Below are positions 11,774-11,991 of a stretch of 11,991 nucleotides of DNA, piece after piece. Positions within the stretch are counted from its first letter, which is position 1, and the number at the start of each line of letters is the position of its first letter. Below the pieces are notes generated by a model. The model made no database searches. It was not told where the DNA came from and worked only from the letters and a program-made list of their open reading frames with translations. The position numbers and the translations under genes are program-made. The DNA lies in contig JACREV010000147.1 in NCBI GenBank assembly GCA_016218095.1, positions 1 through 11,991 on the forward strand, read 5' to 3'. Source of the DNA: Deltaproteobacteria bacterium (GTDB lineage Bacteria; Desulfobacterota; GWC2-55-46).

Positions 11774-11991
11774 ATGCTAAACGTCCTGAGATTCATCCTC
11801 CTCATAAGCATGGTGGTCTGGATCGGCATGCTTATATTCTTTACTTTCTTCGTGGCGCCGAGTATATTCAAGGTGCTCCCGAGGGAGCTCGCCTCCGACC
11901 TCGTCGGAGACTTATTCCCCAAATACTGGATGATAGGCTATGCGGCCGGTGTCCTCTCGCTCCTATCCCTCATAGCCATATCTCTCATAGA
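11774..11991 (+). CDS. DUF4149-like membrane protein, 5' part only
   Basis: The frame runs from ATG 11774 (ribosome site AAGGCGG, 11764-11770) to the window edge without a stop, giving 72 residues. It starts MLNVLRFILLISMVVWIG, followed by FFTFFVAPSIFKVLPRELA, then LFPKYWMIGY and another hydrophobic run. This pattern of a first helix, a FFvAP..F..L segment and a conserved FP.Y resembles the DUF4149/TMEM205-like family. Function is unknown in bacteria. It begins 20 bases after cbiB and may be cotranscribed, though no link to cobalamin is known. The C-terminal half is not in the window. Confidence 0.7.
   Translation, partial: MLNVLRFILLISMVVWIGMLIFFTFFVAPSIFKVLPRELASDLVGDLFPKYWMIGYAAGVLSLLSLIAISLI

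Overview
This window comes from a bacterial chromosome of fairly high GC content. All annotations were read from the sequence alone; no database was searched. The gene set suggests a Gram-negative of the Deltaproteobacteria/Desulfobacterota or Nitrospirota type. The clues are a YggS-ProC-YggT-DivIVA-DUF167 cluster, a receiver-PilZ protein of the delta-proteobacterial style, anaerobic-style cobamide genes (cobyric acid synthase next to CbiB), several GTG/TTG starts, and many kinds of short palindromic repeat between genes. The phylum assignment is an inference and is not firm.

Layout, left to right. Positions 1-456 hold no gene: two tandem 89-bp repeat units, a GC-rich palindrome and a terminator-like hairpin. 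Positions 457-5139 form a leftward block. In transcription order it encodes an EamA-family transporter, a SpoIIM/DUF95-like membrane protein, YggS (PLP homeostasis), ProC (proline synthesis), YggT (membrane), a DivIVA-like coiled-coil protein and a DUF167 protein. The last three overlap one another. Positions 5140-5378 are packed with repeats. At 5379-5600 a small cysteine-rich protein is read leftward. It diverges from a receiver-PilZ protein (5675-6403) that has a near-consensus sigma-70 promoter. Positions 6404-6918 are a 515-bp stretch of at least five different palindromic elements. It leads to an AT-rich gene for an exported protein (6919-7548). RsmE (16S rRNA methyltransferase) follows leftward at 7617-8360, then more repeats, then a small secreted M48-like metalloprotease (8655-9170, leftward). 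From 9278 the window reads rightward: cobQ/cbiP, cbiB/cobD, and the start of a DUF4149-type membrane protein cut by the window edge.

How the genes work together. CobQ amidates the corrin ring and CbiB then attaches the aminopropanol arm, so this overlapping pair covers two consecutive steps of adenosylcobalamin synthesis. The YggS-to-DUF167 cluster is a housekeeping group that links PLP handling, proline synthesis and cell-envelope or division functions. The receiver-PilZ protein is a signalling protein, possibly linked to cyclic-di-GMP.

No new multi-gene system such as defence, CRISPR or a secondary-metabolite cluster is visible. What stands out is the non-coding part: about ten structurally distinct palindromic or tandem repeat families in 12 kb. 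One appears nested inside another, one abuts a stop codon exactly, and one appears to supply the start codon of rsmE.
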